DNA of 64,000 nt from Bacteroidales bacterium (GCA_017480345.1 JAFVAU010000006.1:1-64000); one strand, 5' to 3'. Counted from the first letter of the stretch, positions 7,803 to 16,922 are shown. Notes: generated by a model not told the origin, from the sequence alone. Made by a program: numbers and translations.

Positions 7803-8888
7803 ATGCCCTCCATGAACCTGGACCAAGAGAAGATACGCAGCCTGAAGGCCCTGCTGGATACCGCCCGCGAGGTGGTTGTGGTAGCCCACACCCATCCCGA
7901 CGGAGACGCCCTGGGCTCTACGGCCGCCCTGTCCCTCTACCTCCGGGAGCAGCTGGGCAAGCAGGTCACCTGCATCCTTCCGGACACGCCTCCGGAGAAC
8001 CTGGACTTCCTGAGGGCCCCCTCCGTCCCCTATCTTTTCAACGACAAAGCCCCCCGGGAGGCCGCCGCCACCATCCAAAAGGCCGATATGACAGTCCTCC
8101 TGGACTGCAACGCCTTCTCCCGCACGGAAGGGCTGCAAAAAGCCCTGGAAGAATCCCCCGCCGTCAAGGTTCTGATAGACCATCACCTGAATCCGGACAG
8201 CGCAAGTTTCCGCCTGGTCTTCTCCACCCCGGAGATTTCCAGCGCCAGTGAACTGCTGTACTGGATATTGAAAGCAATGGTTCCGGAAAACACCCCTTCC
8301 TCCGCGTCGCTTCGCGAACCTGTACGGGCAAATGCTCCGGAAGGGGTGTTTTCCGGAGCCATCGGCCTGTCCCTGATGGCCGGCATGACCACGGACACCA
8401 ACAATTTCGCCAATTCCGTCTATCCCTCCACCTTCCGGATGGCTTCGGAACTGATTGCCGCCGGAGTGGACCGCGACGCCCTGCTGGAAAAGCTCTACCA
8501 GAGCTACCGGGAGAACCGCGTGAGGCTCATGGGCTATATGCAGTGCGAAGGTCTCCACATCCTGGAAGAGGGGGCGGCCTATATGATTCTCACGAAGGAA
8601 ATCCAGGACCGCTTCAACCTCAAGGACGGAGAGTCCGAAGGGCTGGTGAACGTCCCCCTCACCATCGGCAAAGTGCGCCTGAGCGTGCTCCTGAAGGAAG
8701 ACGGAGACCATTTCCGGGTATCCGTCCGTTCCAAGAAGGGGACATCGGCCCAAAACCTGGCGCAGCGCTTTTTCCATGGCGGCGGGCACGAGAACGCCGC
8801 CGGCGGCAAGCTTTTCCCCGGGCAGGATTTCACTCCCGGAAAGGCCGATGAATACCTCCGTCAAACCTTAAAGGACTATCTCCGATGA
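7803..8888 (+). CDS. nrnA: DHH/DHHA1 phosphoesterase, NrnA-type oligoribonuclease / pAp phosphatase
   Basis: A 361-residue phosphoesterase that in this family degrades 2-5-nt RNAs and dephosphorylates 3'-phosphoadenosine 5'-phosphate. Metal-binding motifs are HPDGDALGS at 31-39 and DHH at 126-128; the C-terminal DHHA1 domain has GGGHENAAGG at 326-335. All key residues are present. Residues of about 160-185 are an in-frame insertion encoded by a large palindrome (separate entry), lying between the DHH motif and the next conserved block; whether it is tolerated as a surface loop is unknown. It overlaps the next gene by ATGA and starts a run of lipoprotein and transporter genes. Confidence 0.9.
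   Translation: MPSMNLDQEKIRSLKALLDTAREVVVVAHTHPDGDALGSTAALSLYLREQLGKQVTCILPDTPPENLDFLRAPSVPYLFNDKAPREAAATIQKADMTVLLDCNAFSRTEGLQKALEESPAVKVLIDHHLNPDSASFRLVFSTPEISSASELLYWILKAMVPENTPSSASLREPVRANAPEGVFSGAIGLSLMAGMTTDTNNFANSVYPSTFRMASELIAAGVDRDALLEKLYQSYRENRVRLMGYMQCEGLHILEEGAAYMILTKEIQDRFNLKDGESEGLVNVPLTIGKVRLSVLLKEDGDHFRVSVRSKKGTSAQNLAQRFFHGGGHENAAGGKLFPGQDFTPGKADEYLRQTLKDYLR
8282..8357. repeat. Palindromic insertion inside nrnA (19-bp arms)
   Basis: Positions 8282-8300 and 8339-8357 are perfect reverse complements (19 bp) separated by 38 nt that contain a smaller hairpin (CGCG at 8303-8306 and 8313-8316). The length keeps the reading frame and adds about 26 residues to NrnA. It looks like a palindromic element inserted into a gene, comparable in kind to the Rickettsia palindromic elements. 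No other copy was noticed in the window. Confidence 0.75.
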
Positions 8889-9436
8889 AACGAAGCACCG
8901 TCATCCTCCTTCTCATCCTCATGGCAGCCTGCTCCAAGCAGTCGCTGCAGAGCGCCTATGACAAGCAGGCAAGCTATATCGAGGGCTTCGTATCGGCCCA
9001 GATGAAAAAGGATACGCTGGCCACGCTCACCAAGAACGGGAACGTGTACCGGCTCACCCTGCACGACACCCTGGACGTGGACCGGGACTCCCTGAAGCCC
9101 GGCGGCATGGTGTCCCTGGTATACGGCTGTTTCACCCTCACCGGCAATTCCATCTCCCTGAGCAATCTGGTTTCCACCAACTGGAAGGAACTGGCTCAGG
9201 CGGCCAAATGGACGCTCACGGATTCCACCCACTTCAAGCTGGACACCCTGATGCTGGACAACAGCCTGGTGGAAGGCCTGGCCGCCGGCCTGGAAGGCGT
9301 GCAGCAGTGGGATGAGGGTTACATCCTCTTTACCGGAAAATATGGCTTCGGAAAAAACGAGCGGGGCACGATTCCTGCAAGAAGTGCCCTGGCCTATTAC
9401 TATTTTATTGAAAATATAAGCAATGAAGAAGAATAG
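8885..9436 (+). CDS. FKBP-like lipoprotein
   Basis: A 183-residue lipoprotein with signal peptide and lipobox MAAC (cysteine about 16). The C-terminal part (LVEGLAAGLEGVQQWDEGYILF...IPARSALAYYYFIE) follows the FKBP peptidyl-prolyl isomerase pattern of a GLxxGLxxM-like turn, a glycine-rich strand and a final IPxxSxLxF segment. Several FKBP active-site aromatics are not obvious, so isomerase activity is uncertain and a folding or binding role in the periplasm is equally possible. It overlaps nrnA by ATGA and the next FKBP-like gene by 14 bp. Confidence 0.65.
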   Translation: MKRSTVILLLILMAACSKQSLQSAYDKQASYIEGFVSAQMKKDTLATLTKNGNVYRLTLHDTLDVDRDSLKPGGMVSLVYGCFTLTGNSISLSNLVSTNWKELAQAAKWTLTDSTHFKLDTLMLDNSLVEGLAAGLEGVQQWDEGYILFTGKYGFGKNERGTIPARSALAYYYFIENISNEEE

Positions 9437-10508
9437 ATATATCATCCTTTTGGGCGCCCTGGCCCTTATGACGGTCTCTGCCTGCATCAAAGAAGACAGC
9501 ACCAGCAACGCCACCTATCAGAAGCAATACCTCCAGCTGTGGATAGACACCTACCATCCCGGCGTCAGCCAGAACAGCGACGGGCTGTACATCCTGGAAG
9601 ACATTCCGGGAACGGGGTCTGCCATTGAATGGGGAGAGAATGACGACTACGTCTATGCCGATGTCACCATCCGCACCCTGGACGGCACCATCTCCTCCTC
9701 CACGGACATCAAACTGGCCCAGCAGCTGGGCACCTATGACAAAAAGAACGGCGTCTATTACGGCCCCCGCTTCTACAAGATAGGGGAAGGAAGCAGCTAT
9801 GCCGGCGTGGACGCCCTGTACAATGGCATGAACTTGGGCGGCACCCGCACGGCAGTGATTCCGTCCTGGATGATTACCACCTCCCGCTACAACACCCAGC
9901 AGGAGTACCTGAACAATCTTCCCTCCAATTCCTCCCACCTCATCTACACCGTCAGGCCCAGGATGCAGTGCGAAGACCCCACCATGGTGGAACTGGACAG
10001 CCTGAAGAAATATGTGACCGCGCACTACGGGGATTTGGCTTCCATCTCGTACAAGGACGACGAGGCGGCCGACGGCACCTTCTACTTCATCTCCGACCTC
10101 ACCAACGCGGATATGGGAGAGGAAGAATCGGAACCGACCAAACGCACTTCCACCACCACCGCCACCATTAACTATACGGGAAGGCTGCTGAACGGCCAGG
10201 TGTTTGACACCACCGTGGAGAAAGTGGCCAAGGATGCCGGCATCTATAACGCCAGCAAGACCTACTCCCCCGTGAGCATCACTTTCGCGGAAAAGTGGAG
10301 CGAGATATCCATGGGCGGCTCCACCAGCCTCATCGACGGCTTCAAGGGGGCCCTCTTCCAGATGAATTACCCGGGAGAGAAGGCCACCGCCCTGTTCACC
10401 TCCACCCACGGATACGGAGAAACCGGAGACACCCAGACCAACAAGATACCCGGCTACTCCCCGCTCATCTTCGAGTTTGAACTGGTCACCGTCTCCGATC
10501 TTGAGTAA
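9423..10508 (+). CDS. FKBP-type peptidyl-prolyl isomerase lipoprotein
   Basis: A 361-residue lipoprotein (lipobox VSAC). The C-terminal 150 residues form an FKBP domain: a YTGRLLNGQVFDTT segment, an insertion, then SLIDGFKGALFQMNYPGEKATALF and a final SPLIFEFELV strand. The N-terminal half may hold a second, diverged FKBP-like unit (a similar order of strands, with a GMNLGGTRTAVIPS segment). It would assist protein folding in the periplasm. It overlaps the preceding lipoprotein gene, and the MATE gene follows after 3 bp, so the three are likely co-transcribed. Confidence 0.8.
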   Translation: MKKNRYIILLGALALMTVSACIKEDSTSNATYQKQYLQLWIDTYHPGVSQNSDGLYILEDIPGTGSAIEWGENDDYVYADVTIRTLDGTISSSTDIKLAQQLGTYDKKNGVYYGPRFYKIGEGSSYAGVDALYNGMNLGGTRTAVIPSWMITTSRYNTQQEYLNNLPSNSSHLIYTVRPRMQCEDPTMVELDSLKKYVTAHYGDLASISYKDDEAADGTFYFISDLTNADMGEEESEPTKRTSTTTATINYTGRLLNGQVFDTTVEKVAKDAGIYNASKTYSPVSITFAEKWSEISMGGSTSLIDGFKGALFQMNYPGEKATALFTSTHGYGETGDTQTNKIPGYSPLIFEFELVTVSDLE

Positions 10509-10511
10509 GCC

Positions 10512-11912
10512 ATGAGCGCAAGCGCAATCCCTACCGAACTGGGGACCAAGCCCATCGGCGCCCTCATCAAGCAATACGCCGTTCCTGGCATCATAGCCAT
10601 GACGGCGTCTTCGCTGTATAATATGGTGGACAGCATCTATATCGGCCATATCGCCGATGTGGGTTCCCTTTCCATCGCCGGCCTGGCCGTCACCTTCCCC
10701 CTGATGAACATCTCTACCGCCTTCGGGACACTGGTGGGGGTGGGTGCCGCCACCATGATTTCCGTGCTCCTGGGCCAGAAGAACTACGGCGCCGCCCAGA
10801 AGGTCCTTTGCAACGACATCACCCTCAACATCATCACGGGCGTTATTTTCACCATCGTTTCCCTGTTGTGGATGGACCCTATCCTGCGCTTTTTCGGCGC
10901 ATCGGACGCCACCCTGCCCTTCGCCCGGGAATACATGATTGTCATTGCGCTGGGCAACGCCGTCACGCACCTGTACTTCGGCCTCAACTCCATCGTGCGC
11001 TCCTCCGGCAATCCCAAGCTGGCCATGGGGCTCACGCTGTTCACCGTCATTTCCAACGCCATCCTGGACCCCATCTTCATCTTTGTCCTGGGCATGGGCA
11101 TCAAGGGTGCGGCCCTGGCCACCGTCCTGTGCCAGTGCATGTCGCTGGGCTATACGCTCTGGTATTTCCTGAATCCGGAGCGCTTCCTGCATCTGCCCCG
11201 TTCCCGGAAGGTTTTCCGCGTGGACTGGAAGATTGCGAAGGATTCCCTGGCCATCGGCCTGGGACCCTTCCTGATGAACCTGGCCAGCTGCATCGTGGTG
11301 CTTTTCATCAACCAGCAGCTGGTGAAATGGGGCGGAGACCTGGCCATCGGCGCCTATGGCATCGTGAACCGCATCTCCTTCCTCTTCGTGATGGTGGTGA
11401 TGGGATTCAACCAGGGCATGCAGCCCATCGCCGGTTACAACTACGGTGCCCGCCAGTACGGCCGCGTGCGGGAAGTCTATGTGAAGACGGCCCTCTGGGC
11501 CACGCTGGTGACCACCGTGGGCTTCATTGTTTCGGAATTCCTATCCGGCCCCACCGTGAATATTTTCACTAACGACCCCGTGCTCCTGGAAAAGGCCGCC
11601 CGGGGCCTTCAGAAGATGAATATCGTCTTCCCCATCGTGGGTTTCCAGATGGTCACCACCAACCTGTTCCAGTGCCTGGGCATGGTGAAAAAGTCCGTCT
11701 TCCTCTCCCTCTCCCGGCAGCTTCTTTTCCTGCTGCCGTGCATCTACATCCTGCCGCCGCTTCTGGAATCCGAGAACGGCGTGTGGTACTCCTTCCCCAT
11801 CTCCGACAGCATCGCCGCCCTCCTCACCGCCATTCTGGCCGTGGGGCTGCTCAGAAAGCTGAGCCGCCTGAAAGACGGAGACGACCCTTCCATCCTGGGA
11901 AGTCAGATTTAA
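10512..11912 (+). CDS. MATE-family efflux transporter
   Basis: A 466-residue inner-membrane protein with about twelve hydrophobic helices in two MatE repeats. The N-terminal YAVPGIIAMTASSLYNMVDSI segment is the family signature, and an equivalent motif recurs in the second half (GFNQGMQPIAGYNYGARQYG). MATE proteins export cationic drugs or metabolites using Na+ or H+ gradients; the substrate here is unknown. The start at 10512 follows the FKBP stop by 3 bp. Confidence 0.9.
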   Translation: MSASAIPTELGTKPIGALIKQYAVPGIIAMTASSLYNMVDSIYIGHIADVGSLSIAGLAVTFPLMNISTAFGTLVGVGAATMISVLLGQKNYGAAQKVLCNDITLNIITGVIFTIVSLLWMDPILRFFGASDATLPFAREYMIVIALGNAVTHLYFGLNSIVRSSGNPKLAMGLTLFTVISNAILDPIFIFVLGMGIKGAALATVLCQCMSLGYTLWYFLNPERFLHLPRSRKVFRVDWKIAKDSLAIGLGPFLMNLASCIVVLFINQQLVKWGGDLAIGAYGIVNRISFLFVMVVMGFNQGMQPIAGYNYGARQYGRVREVYVKTALWATLVTTVGFIVSEFLSGPTVNIFTNDPVLLEKAARGLQKMNIVFPIVGFQMVTTNLFQCLGMVKKSVFLSLSRQLLFLLPCIYILPPLLESENGVWYSFPISDSIAALLTAILAVGLLRKLSRLKDGDDPSILGSQI

Positions 11913-11922
11913 CTCGTTCAGA

Positions 11923-12540
11923 ATGACAAAAGACATGCATACCATCATCAATGTGGGCCGAAGCTTCGGCAGCGGCGGCGGCTTCGTGGCCAAGGCCATC
12001 GGAGGGAAACTGGGCATCCCTGTTTTTGACAACGAGCTCATCTCCAAGACGGCCGAGGAAAGCGGCTACTCGGGGAGTCTCTTTGCCCATGGGGAGGAAA
12101 AGAGCCTGTTTTCCGTTTCCAGTTTCTTCGCCTCCGGCCGCCTGAGCTACCTGGACAGCGGTTATGTGAACGACAACGTGCTCTTCAACATCCAGAGCGA
12201 GGTCATCCGCCAGATTGCCGACAAGGGGGACGCCGTCATTATCGGCCGATGTGCGGATTACATCCTTAGGGACCGTCCCTGCCTGAATGTCTTTGTGGGC
12301 GGGCCGGAGGAATACCGCATCCGTCGGCTCATGGAAAACGAGCACCTGAGCGCCGCCGAAGCCGAAAAGCTGATGCGCCGGAAAGACCGCACCCGCGAAA
12401 CCTATTATAATTATTACACCTTCGGAGCCTGGGGACAGGCCTCCAACTACCACCTCTGCGTGGACAGTTCCATTCTGGGAATCGAGGGAACAGCCGACTA
12501 CATCATCGACTTTGGCAGGAGGGCCGGTCTGGTAAAATAG
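11923..12540 (+). CDS. Cytidylate kinase-like family protein
   Basis: A 205-residue P-loop protein of the cytidylate-kinase-like family (Cytidylate_kin2). The start IINVGRSFGSGGGFVAKAIG is a modified Walker A with the serine/glycine-rich loop seen in this family, followed by VFDNELI and IIGRCADYIL. It is distinct from essential Cmk; members are proposed to phosphorylate nucleotides, but the substrate is unproven. An alternative ATG lies four codons downstream. The next gene begins on the last base of its TAG. Confidence 0.8.
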   Translation: MTKDMHTIINVGRSFGSGGGFVAKAIGGKLGIPVFDNELISKTAEESGYSGSLFAHGEEKSLFSVSSFFASGRLSYLDSGYVNDNVLFNIQSEVIRQIADKGDAVIIGRCADYILRDRPCLNVFVGGPEEYRIRRLMENEHLSAAEAEKLMRRKDRTRETYYNYYTFGAWGQASNYHLCVDSSILGIEGTADYIIDFGRRAGLVK

Positions 12541-13829
12541 TGACGCTCCGGAAAATCATATACTGGTCCCTTCCCCTGGTGGTTCTGCTGGGGGCGGGCT
12601 TCGGCCTGCGGCTTCGCGGCCAGGAGGAACCGGCTCCCCGGCAGGAGGAAGAGCCGGCCATTCCCGTCAATTGGGTGGAAGACCTCAATTCGGCCATCAC
12701 CAACGACCTCTCCCGTCTTCCCGCCATGGACCAGGTGGTGGACAGTTTCATGAACCATTGGTCGCTCAAGGGGGCCACCCTGGTGGTCATGCGCAACGAC
12801 TCCCTCCTCTATGCCCGCGGCTATGGAAAGGCCGATCCGGACACCCCCATGACCCCCGGCACCCGCATGCGGCTGGCCTCCGTGTCCAAGCTCCTCACAG
12901 CTATCGGCATCATGCGGCTGCAGGAAGAAGGGAAAGTGTTTCTGGATTCCCCGGTTTTCGGGCCCTACGGCGTTCTGAACGAATACGACCGCTACATCCG
13001 GGACGACAATTACTACCTCATTACGGTGGAGCACCTGCTGCGGCATCAGGCCGGGTTCACCTCCCGCGGCGGAGACGTGATGTTCTCCACGGCCAAATTC
13101 ATGCAGCGGCATGGCATCAAGGAGCCACCCACCACGGATTATCTGGTACAGAAGGAGTTGGGGAAGCCGCTCTACTATGAGCCGGGCACCTATCAGGAAT
13201 ACTCCAACTTTGGTTATCTTCTGGCCTCCCTGGTCATTGAGAAAGTTTCCGGCATGCCTTACGAGGAGTTCATGCAGCGCGAAGTCTTTGAGCCGGCCCT
13301 CTGCCACGGCTTCCGCCTGGGAGGAGACTACCTCAAGGACCGTCAGCCGGGAGAGACGCGCTACTTCACGCAGCCGGACGACAAGCCCGTAGCCTCTTTC
13401 GACGGCCAGTACGCCTCCGTTTCCCGTTGCTACGGCGGCAACTACATCTCCGGCCTGTACGGGGCCGGCGGCTGGGTGGGATCGGCCGTGGAACTGGCCC
13501 GGCTGGTGGCCTGCATCGACGGCGGCGGCCCGGTCCCGGACCTGCTGGACCCCTTCAGCGTGAACCAGATGACGGTGTGGTTCGACGACGACACCTACGG
13601 CCTGGGCTGGCTGGACTGCCGCCCTGAAGGCGAATGGACGCGCACCGGCTCCTTTGCCGGAACATCGGCCCTTATCAAGAAATACGCCGACGGCGAATGC
13701 TGGATTTTCATCACCAACACCTCCACCTGGCGGGGCTCCCGCTTCACCCGCAACACCGCCGACCTCTGCAAGAACCTCCGCGGCCGCTTTGACTCCCAGC
13801 TCCCCGTCCGGGATTTGTTCCGGGAGTAA
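12540..13829 (+). CDS. Serine hydrolase, class C beta-lactamase/penicillin-binding-protein fold
   Basis: A 429-residue exported protein with an N-terminal hydrophobic signal/anchor. It has the SxxK nucleophile motif in RLASVSKLL, the YxN motif as YSN in QEYSNFGYL and a late RTGSFAGTS in place of HTG/KTG. This fold includes esterases, D-amino acid peptidases and true beta-lactamases; nothing here selects between them. The GTG start at 12540 shares its G with the preceding TAG. Copy A of the palindromic repeat starts on the very next base after its TAA. Confidence 0.85.
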   Translation: MTLRKIIYWSLPLVVLLGAGFGLRLRGQEEPAPRQEEEPAIPVNWVEDLNSAITNDLSRLPAMDQVVDSFMNHWSLKGATLVVMRNDSLLYARGYGKADPDTPMTPGTRMRLASVSKLLTAIGIMRLQEEGKVFLDSPVFGPYGVLNEYDRYIRDDNYYLITVEHLLRHQAGFTSRGGDVMFSTAKFMQRHGIKEPPTTDYLVQKELGKPLYYEPGTYQEYSNFGYLLASLVIEKVSGMPYEEFMQREVFEPALCHGFRLGGDYLKDRQPGETRYFTQPDDKPVASFDGQYASVSRCYGGNYISGLYGAGGWVGSAVELARLVACIDGGGPVPDLLDPFSVNQMTVWFDDDTYGLGWLDCRPEGEWTRTGSFAGTSALIKKYADGECWIFITNTSTWRGSRFTRNTADLCKNLRGRFDSQLPVRDLFRE

Positions 13830-13948
13830 TTTTTGGTGACAGCCAACTCCCTGACTATCATAGACTTGTAATACATTTCTCGTTCAAAATTTGAACGAGA
13901 AATATCCTATAACACGCTGTGAGACAGCAAGTTAGTTGTCACCAAAAA
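13830..13948 (+). repeat. Nested palindromic repeat, copy A (119 bp)
   Basis: The outer arms TTTTTGGTGACA (13830-13841) and TGTCACCAAAAA (13937-13948) are perfect complements. The inner arms TTTCTCGTTCAAA (13876-13888) and TTTGAACGAGAAA (13890-13902) are also perfect. Both pairs are centred on base 13889. The sequence between outer and inner arms is diverged but pairs partly. The first arm is type alpha (contains ACTTGTAATACA), the second type beta (contains GTGTTATAGG when read inward). It lies between convergent genes, starting directly after a stop codon. Confidence 0.95.
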
Positions 13949-13954
13949 CAGGCT

Positions 13955-15064
13955 TTACTCCACCCCGAAGCGGTAGATGGTGGTGGAGCGGTAAGTTTGG
14001 GAAGGCAATAGGAGAACGGAAGGGAAGTCCGGATGATTCACGGCATCGGGCCAAGCCTGGGCTTCCAGGGTAAAAGCGCTGCGGAAGGGAAGCGGCTTTC
14101 CGTTTTTGCCCTTTTCCGTTCCGTCAAAGAAATTGCCGCTGTAGAACTGTAGCCCTTTCTGGTCCGTGATAACCTCCACCGTCCGGCCCGTAACAGGATC
14201 CTTAATCTCACAAACACTCCTCAGACCTTCGCCGTCTAAGCACCAATTGTGGTCATAGCCATGGCCATAACGTAGCTGCTGCTCATCTTCCCGGATGGAA
14301 TAGCCGATGCGGCGAGGTGCCCGGAAATCAAAGGGAGTCCCCTCAACCGGCGCAATTTCTCCGGTAGGAAGGTTCATGGAATCGATGGGCGTATAGGCCG
14401 ACGCATGGATGCAGAGGATATACTCCTCCACAAAACCCTCTCCTTCCCCTTGCAGGCAAAAGAAGGGGTGGAAGGTCATGTTGAGCGGGGTGCGTTTATT
14501 GCTTGTCCCGCTGATTTCGACCTTGAAATCGGCCCGGGAGAGCGAATAGCAAACCCGCAGGTTCCGGTTGCCGGGGAAACCTCCTTCCCCATTGGGGCAG
14601 AAAAGGGAAAGCACAAGGGAGGTATCCGTGGCCGATTCTACCGTCCACGCATGCATGTCCAGCCCCTTGAACCCTCCGTGCAGGGTATTGAGCCCATTGT
14701 CGTTGGCATCGGTGTGCCAGGTCTCACCCTCCACCTGAAAAGCGGCGTGGCTGATGCGGTTGGCCACCGGCCCCACAATGGCGCCCAAAAAGCGCTGGCC
14801 GCCGGGATGCAGGTAGGACTCCAGATTGTCGTGCCCCACCATGATGTCCGTATACTTCCCATTCCGGTCCGGGGTATAGATGGAAACCACCCGGGCGCCG
14901 AAATTGGTAATCTGAACGGCCATATTCTTATTCTTCAGGGTGTACAGATCAATGGGAACGCCCTCTGCCTCTCCCTGGAAGGCTTCACGGGGGATAAGCT
15001 GGTAAGTGGGCGCGTTACAGGCAAGTGCCAGTGCGCATGCGCAAAGTGCAAAAAACTTTTTCAT
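13955..15064 (-). CDS. galM: Aldose 1-epimerase (galactose mutarotase) lipoprotein
   Basis: A 369-residue protein of the GalM family, which interconverts alpha and beta anomers of sugars. A lipobox LAC at about residues 14-16 indicates a periplasmic or outer-membrane lipoprotein, common for Bacteroidetes mutarotases. Family motifs visible are FGARVVSIYTPDR, VGPVANRIS, the histidine in LNTLHGGFKGLDM and a late GLQFYSGNF segment with its glutamate downstream. Length is typical. It follows ettA by 8 bp on the same strand, and copy A of the repeat lies just beyond its stop. Confidence 0.92.
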   Translation of the reverse strand: MKKFFALCACALALACNAPTYQLIPREAFQGEAEGVPIDLYTLKNKNMAVQITNFGARVVSIYTPDRNGKYTDIMVGHDNLESYLHPGGQRFLGAIVGPVANRISHAAFQVEGETWHTDANDNGLNTLHGGFKGLDMHAWTVESATDTSLVLSLFCPNGEGGFPGNRNLRVCYSLSRADFKVEISGTSNKRTPLNMTFHPFFCLQGEGEGFVEEYILCIHASAYTPIDSMNLPTGEIAPVEGTPFDFRAPRRIGYSIREDEQQLRYGHGYDHNWCLDGEGLRSVCEIKDPVTGRTVEVITDQKGLQFYSGNFFDGTEKGKNGKPLPFRSAFTLEAQAWPDAVNHPDFPSVLLLPSQTYRSTTIYRFGVE

Positions 15065-15072
15065 AGAGGTTC

Positions 15073-16749
15073 TTACTCCATCAACTTCTTGTATTTGAAG
15101 CGTTTGGGCTCCGTGTCTCCCAGGCGCATCTTGCGGTTGGCTTCGTATTCCTGGTAGTTTCCTTCAAAGAACACCACCTTGCCCTCGCCTTCGTAGGCCA
15201 GGATGTGGGTGGCAATGCGGTCCAGGAACCAGCGGTCGTGGCTCACCACAACGGCACAGCCGGCAAAGCCGTCCAGACCCTCTTCCAGGGCGCGGATGGT
15301 GTTCACGTCCACGTCGTTGGTGGGTTCGTCCAGCAGGAGCACGTTACCCTCGTCTTTCAGCGTGAGGGCCAGGTGCAGGCGGTTGCGCTCACCGCCGGAG
15401 AGGACGCCGCAGAGCTTTTCCTGATCGGCCCCGGAGAAATTGAAGCGGGACACCCAGGCGCGGGCGTTCACGTCCCGGCCGCCCATCCGCACCCACTCGG
15501 AATTGCCGGCGATGGTCTCGTACACCGTCTTGTCCGGGTCTATGGAGCGGTGCTGCTGGTCCACATAGGATATCTTGACGGTCTCTCCAATCTCAATGCT
15601 GCCGCTGTCCGGCTGCTCAATGCCCATGATGAGGCGGAAAAGGGTGGTTTTACCCGCTCCATTGGGGCCGATGACACCCACAATCCCTGCCGGCGGCAGC
15701 TCGAAGCTCAGGTGCTCGAACAGAAGCTTGTCCCCATAGGCCTTGGAAACGTCGTTGAAACGGATGACCTTGTTGCCCAAATGCGGGCCGTTGGGAATAT
15801 AGATTTCCAGGTTGGCTTCCTTCTGTTTGGTATCGGCCGATGCCAGCTTCTCGTAAGCGCCCAGACGGGCCTTCTGCTTGGCCTGGCGGGCCTTGGGAGC
15901 CATCCGGACCCACTCCAACTCCCGCTCCAGCGTTTTGCGGCGCTTGGATTCCGCCTTCTCTTCCTGCGCCAGGCGCTTGGTCTTCTGGTCCAGCCAGGAG
16001 GAGTAGTTGCCCTTCCAGGGAATGCCCTCGCCGCGGTCCAGTTCCAGGATCCAGCCGGCCACGTTGTCCAGGAAGTAGCGGTCATGGGTGACGGCAATCA
16101 CCGTACCCTTGTACTGCTGCAGATGGGCTTCCAGCCACTGGATGGATTCGGTGTCCAGGTGGTTGGTGGGTTCGTCCAGGAGCAGCACGTCCGGCTCCTG
16201 CAGCAGCAGGCGGCACAGAGCCACCCGGCGGCGCTCACCCCCGGAGAGCTCCTTGATTTTCTGCTCCGAAGGCGGGCACTGCAGGGCATCCATGGCCCTT
16301 TCCAACTTGGAGTCTATCTCCCAGCCATTCACATGGTCTATCTGCTCGGTGAGCTCTCCCTGCCGCTCGATGAGACGGTTCATCTCGTCGTCGTCCATGG
16401 GCTCCATGAACTTGAGGGAAATCTCGTTGTACTCGGCCAGAATGTCCATGACGGGCTGAACCCCCTCCTGGACCACTTCCAGCACGGTTTTTTCCGGGTC
16501 CATCTGCGGCTCCTGCTCCAGATAACCCACGGTGTAGCCCGGGGCCCACACCACTTCTCCCTTGTACTGCTTCTCCACCCCCGCAATAATCTTGAGGAGG
16601 GTACTCTTACCGGACCCGTTCAGGCCGATGATGCCAATCTTAGCCCCGTAGAAGAAGCCCAGGTAGATGTCCTTAAGGATGACTTTGTTGTTGTGGGGCA
16701 ATATCTTGGACACCCCGTTCATGGAGAAGATTATTTTTTCGTCGGCCAT
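15073..16749 (-). CDS. ettA: ABC-F translational throttle protein EttA
   Basis: A 558-residue soluble ABC-F protein with two nucleotide-binding domains and no membrane part. The first Walker A is GLNGSGKST and the second GPNGAGKTT; both LSGGE signatures and both LLLDEPTN Walker B segments are present. The arm and linker lengths and the start MADEKIIFSMNGVSK fit EttA, which binds the ribosomal E site and gates entry into elongation according to energy state. A -7 box TATCTTTG lies 19 bp upstream (plus 16769-16776). Confidence 0.93.
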   Translation of the reverse strand: MADEKIIFSMNGVSKILPHNNKVILKDIYLGFFYGAKIGIIGLNGSGKSTLLKIIAGVEKQYKGEVVWAPGYTVGYLEQEPQMDPEKTVLEVVQEGVQPVMDILAEYNEISLKFMEPMDDDEMNRLIERQGELTEQIDHVNGWEIDSKLERAMDALQCPPSEQKIKELSGGERRRVALCRLLLQEPDVLLLDEPTNHLDTESIQWLEAHLQQYKGTVIAVTHDRYFLDNVAGWILELDRGEGIPWKGNYSSWLDQKTKRLAQEEKAESKRRKTLERELEWVRMAPKARQAKQKARLGAYEKLASADTKQKEANLEIYIPNGPHLGNKVIRFNDVSKAYGDKLLFEHLSFELPPAGIVGVIGPNGAGKTTLFRLIMGIEQPDSGSIEIGETVKISYVDQQHRSIDPDKTVYETIAGNSEWVRMGGRDVNARAWVSRFNFSGADQEKLCGVLSGGERNRLHLALTLKDEGNVLLLDEPTNDVDVNTIRALEEGLDGFAGCAVVVSHDRWFLDRIATHILAYEGEGKVVFFEGNYQEYEANRKMRLGDTEPKRFKYKKLME

Positions 16750-16768
16750 AGTTCTATGTGTAATTTTC

Positions 16769-16776
16769 CAAAGATA
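16769..16776 (-). promoter_or_regulatory. -7 box of ettA
   Basis: On the minus strand TATCTTTG matches TAnnTTTG and lies 19 bp before the ettA ATG. The -33 position holds no clear TTTG. Repeat copy B ends about 27 bp further upstream. Confidence 0.5.
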
Positions 16777-16803
16777 ACACTTTTCTTTGGAATAATAGGT
16801 AAA

Positions 16804-16922
16804 AATTTGGTGACAACTAAGTTACTGTGTCACAGCGTGTTATAGGATATTTCTCGTTCGAATTTTGAACGAGAAATGTATTACAAGTCAATGATAGTCA
16901 GAGAGTTAGTTGTCACCACTAA
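16804..16922 (-). repeat. Nested palindromic repeat, copy B (119-bp footprint)
   Basis: GGTGACA at 16809-16815 pairs with TGTCACC at 16911-16917, and TTTCTCGTTC at 16850-16859 with GAACGAGAAA at 16867-16876; both pairs are centred on 16863. The 109-bp core length equals that of all other copies. The arms are in the reverse order of copy A (beta first), so A and B form a large inverted pair around galM-ettA. The msrA stop codon lies inside the footprint at 16919-16921. Confidence 0.93.

Noticed and set aside
13830-13948. Copy A as a simple rho-independent terminator or a CRISPR-like repeat
   Set aside because: Five dispersed copies with a fixed 109-bp core and two nested palindromes exceed what a terminator needs, and there is no spacer array or cas gene.
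15205-16845. 546-codon plus-strand frame opposite ettA
   Set aside because: The minus strand carries all ABC-F motifs; the plus frame has none.
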